Shown here: positions 5,898-6,746 of the stretch, one piece after another | Layout: every line of letters begins with the position of its first letter | Position numbering within the stretch: the first letter of the stretch is position 1 | Origin: Oscillospiraceae bacterium | GTDB lineage: Bacteria; Bacillota; Clostridia; Oscillospirales; Acutalibacteraceae | Length of the DNA: 6,746 nucleotides | Assembly: GCA_009783605.1 (NCBI GenBank) | Contig: WRDE01000113.1 | Coordinates: forward strand, 1-6,746 | Direction: 5' to 3' | Position numbers and translations under genes: made by a program | The notes under the pieces: generated by a model | What the model saw: only the letters and a program-made list of their open reading frames with translations | The model's database searches: none | What the model was told of the DNA's origin: nothing

Positions 5898-6115
5898 GCT
5901 GGCAGGTTCCCGGCAGACAAAAAACGCCAAAGCAGACGCGGATGTTCACAGCATCCCCGCCCTGTTTCAAAGGTGAGACAGCCACCCCAAAAACAACCGC
6001 ATTCACGGCACTTTGGCCCCTTTAGTATACCACGGTATACCCAAATCCGTCAATCAGGTTGTCATTGTTTGAATTTTCAGGCACATGGGGTGTATTATCC
6101 CTGTGTGTTTTTTTT
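5898..6115 (+). ncRNA. Predicted structured RNA, copy B (about 218 nt), unrecognised family
   Basis: The start is inferred from the promoter and the end from the terminator T tract. Visible pairing: GCCAAAG (5926-5932) with CTTTGGC (6011-6017) closes a multi-branch loop. Inside are CGCGGATG/CATCCCCG (5937-5944 with 5952-5959, one mismatch), CTGTTTCA/TGAGACAG with an AAGG loop (5962-5981), and CCG/CGG (5997-6008). Outside are GTATAC/GTATAC (6025-6040) and GTTTGA/TCAGGC (6067-6082; two wobble pairs where copy A has Watson-Crick pairs). Unpaired stretches such as ACCCCAAAAACAACCG are strongly conserved between copies. Family not recognised; a comparison with clostridial RNA families such as the raiA motif or 6S RNA is worthwhile, but I cannot assert a match. 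Confidence 0.65.
6082..6115 (+). terminator. Rho-independent terminator of RNA copy B
   Basis: CACATGGGG (6082-6090) pairs with CCCTGTGTG (6099-6107) in a 9-bp stem that includes two adjacent wobble pairs, with an 8-nt loop, followed directly by eight T (6108-6115). It is the counterpart of 3132-3165. Confidence 0.85.
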
Positions 6116-6123
6116 GCTGCGCG

Positions 6124-6180
6124 GGAGCCGCCAGCAGGGGGAATCATCCGCGGCGCGCGGGGAACCCTGCTGACGGCTCC
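6124..6180 (+). repeat. GC-rich 57-bp palindrome (copy B)
   Basis: The arms GGAGCCGCCAGCAGGG and CCCTGCTGACGGCTCC pair with one mismatch around a GC-rich interior (ATCCGCGGCGCGCGGG) that matches copy A at 3066-3121 read on the minus strand. It sits nine bases after the terminator T tract and has no T tract itself. DNA immediately after it becomes AT-rich. Confidence 0.75.
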
Positions 6181-6248
6181 ATATTTATGAGGTTTGGAGA
6201 TAAAACAAACGTCAAAAAAATCAAAAAATCAAAAGGAGATGTGTCAAA

Positions 6249-6566
6249 ATGGATATTCTTTGGGATCTAATTTGGGGACTGATAAAACTTCTTGCGCCGT
6301 GGGCGTTAGGCTTCTTTGCGATTGTTTTTATTTCTGTACTTCTTGGAGATGACGGAAGTTCTTCTTCAAGCGGCAGTTCTTCTGGTGGCAGATCATCCAG
6401 TAACGATGACGATTATTCATCATTCGGTAATGTTGTGCAGGGGGCAATAGGTTTCGCGTTAATACAGGAAGCCGAAAACCGAGAAGCGCAGGTAATTCAA
6501 GAAAACGAAAAGTTACGACAAGAGCAAATCGAAAAGGACGGGTATTATCGTGACTTCGGTATTTGA
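6249..6566 (+). CDS. Small single-pass membrane protein of unknown function
   Basis: This 105-residue protein is not recognised. The ATG has AAAAGGAG eight bases upstream. Residues about 4-32 are a hydrophobic membrane segment (LIKLLAPWALGFFAIVFISV), likely with a short outer N-terminus. Residues 34-57 are a Gly/Ser/Asp low-complexity linker (DDGSSSSSGSSSGG, then NDDDYSS). Residues 58-72 are a short apolar stretch (FGNVVQGAIGFALIQ), and 73-100 are a highly charged Glu/Gln/Lys-rich helix with coiled-coil character (AENREAQVIQENEKLRQEQ). The gene is AT-richer than the phoH operon and lies downstream of RNA copy B without a clear promoter of its own. The next gene begins 52 bp later with the same strand and a good ribosome binding site, suggesting co-transcription. 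Confidence 0.85.
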   Translation: MDILWDLIWGLIKLLAPWALGFFAIVFISVLLGDDGSSSSSGSSSGGRSSSNDDDYSSFGNVVQGAIGFALIQEAENREAQVIQENEKLRQEQIEKDGYYRDFGI

Positions 6567-6618
6567 TTAAAGCGCGGGTGGAATCAACATCTTAATATTA
6601 TATAAAGGAGAAATTCTC

Positions 6619-6746
6619 ATGAACCAACCACAAATTATTACAGTTGACGGCAAATCTTACGATTTTCACAAGGTAATTCACGATGCGGAAAACGGCAATA
6701 TATCATTATTGAGCGCAGTAGCCGATATGCTGGTTCTTGGCAAATA
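6619..6746 (+). CDS. N-terminal part of an uncharacterised protein (cut by window end)
   Basis: An ATG at 6619 is preceded by AAAGGAG at eight bases' distance and opens a frame that runs to the window edge, giving 42 residues that begin MNQPQIITVDGKSYDFHKV. The stretch HDAENGNISLLSAVADMLVLGK has the spacing of a Sel1-type helical repeat (A..GN..A...L..LG), but one partial repeat is weak evidence. Composition and spacing link it with the membrane protein just upstream. The next codon begins TA, so it could in principle be a stop. Confidence 0.7.
   Translation, partial: MNQPQIITVDGKSYDFHKVIHDAENGNISLLSAVADMLVLGK

Larger units (their letters stand above)
5863..6180 (+). repeat. Long inverted repeat, copy B (promoter + RNA + terminator + palindrome)
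   Basis: This is the inverted partner of 3066-3411, with the same internal order of promoter, structured RNA, terminator and palindrome. Copy B lacks the 22-base hairpin insertion near the RNA 5' end. Homology stops shortly upstream of the -10 and at the outer edge of the palindrome, so the unit has defined limits. Confidence 0.85.

Noticed and set aside
3066..6180. The flanking inverted repeats considered as the ends of a composite transposon.
   Set aside because: No transposase lies between or within them. The enclosed genes are conserved housekeeping genes, the copies are well diverged, and no target duplication is visible.
5973..6270. Small open frames over RNA copy B and the palindrome on the plus strand.
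   Set aside because: They cross the terminator and palindrome, have no ribosome binding site, and have no conserved counterpart in frame in copy A.

Overview
The window looks like the chromosome of a Gram-positive, anaerobic clostridial bacterium, probably in the Oscillospiraceae/Ruminococcaceae range. The evidence is GGAGG-type ribosome binding sites, sigma-A promoters with an extended -10 (TGnTATAAT), a linked phoH-ybeY pair, a secreted dockerin/Ig-like/leucine-rich-repeat protein with a Thr-rich linker, and a lipobox amidase. The species cannot be named from the sequence alone. The backbone is GC-rich, but two pieces are clearly AT-rich: most of the dockerin protein gene and the right-hand end.

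Layout. Positions 2-1135 (+) hold the 3' part of a large gene whose protein probably belongs to a glycoside hydrolase 2-like family (tentative). It converges on a minus-strand gene (1204-3033) for a secreted modular protein: signal peptide, dockerin-like repeats, Thr-rich linker, Ig-like group 2 domain, an unknown region and BspA-type leucine-rich repeats. Positions 3444-5678 (-) hold a compact operon, phoH-ybeY-amidase lipoprotein, driven by a strong promoter at 5739-5767. At the right end are a small membrane protein (6249-6566, +) and the start of another gene (6619 onward, +).

The most interesting content is in the two gene-free stretches, 3034-3443 and 5679-6248. They carry two diverged copies of the same element of about 320-350 bp, in opposite orientation, flanking the phoH operon. 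Each copy has the same order: an extended -10 promoter, a structured segment of about 220-245 nt, a Rho-independent terminator whose stem is kept by compensatory changes, and a GC-rich palindrome of about 56 bp. A protein gene follows, starting about 345-350 nt after the predicted transcription start. Neither downstream gene has an obvious promoter of its own. The element is therefore either a stand-alone small RNA present in two copies or a leader RNA that controls the following gene by termination. I do not recognise it as a known RNA family.

How the parts work together: PhoH (ATPase) and YbeY (endoribonuclease) act in RNA and ribosome metabolism, while the third gene of their operon encodes a cell-wall amidase. 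The operon has no convincing terminator of its own and runs directly into RNA copy A, whose terminator could also end the operon transcript.
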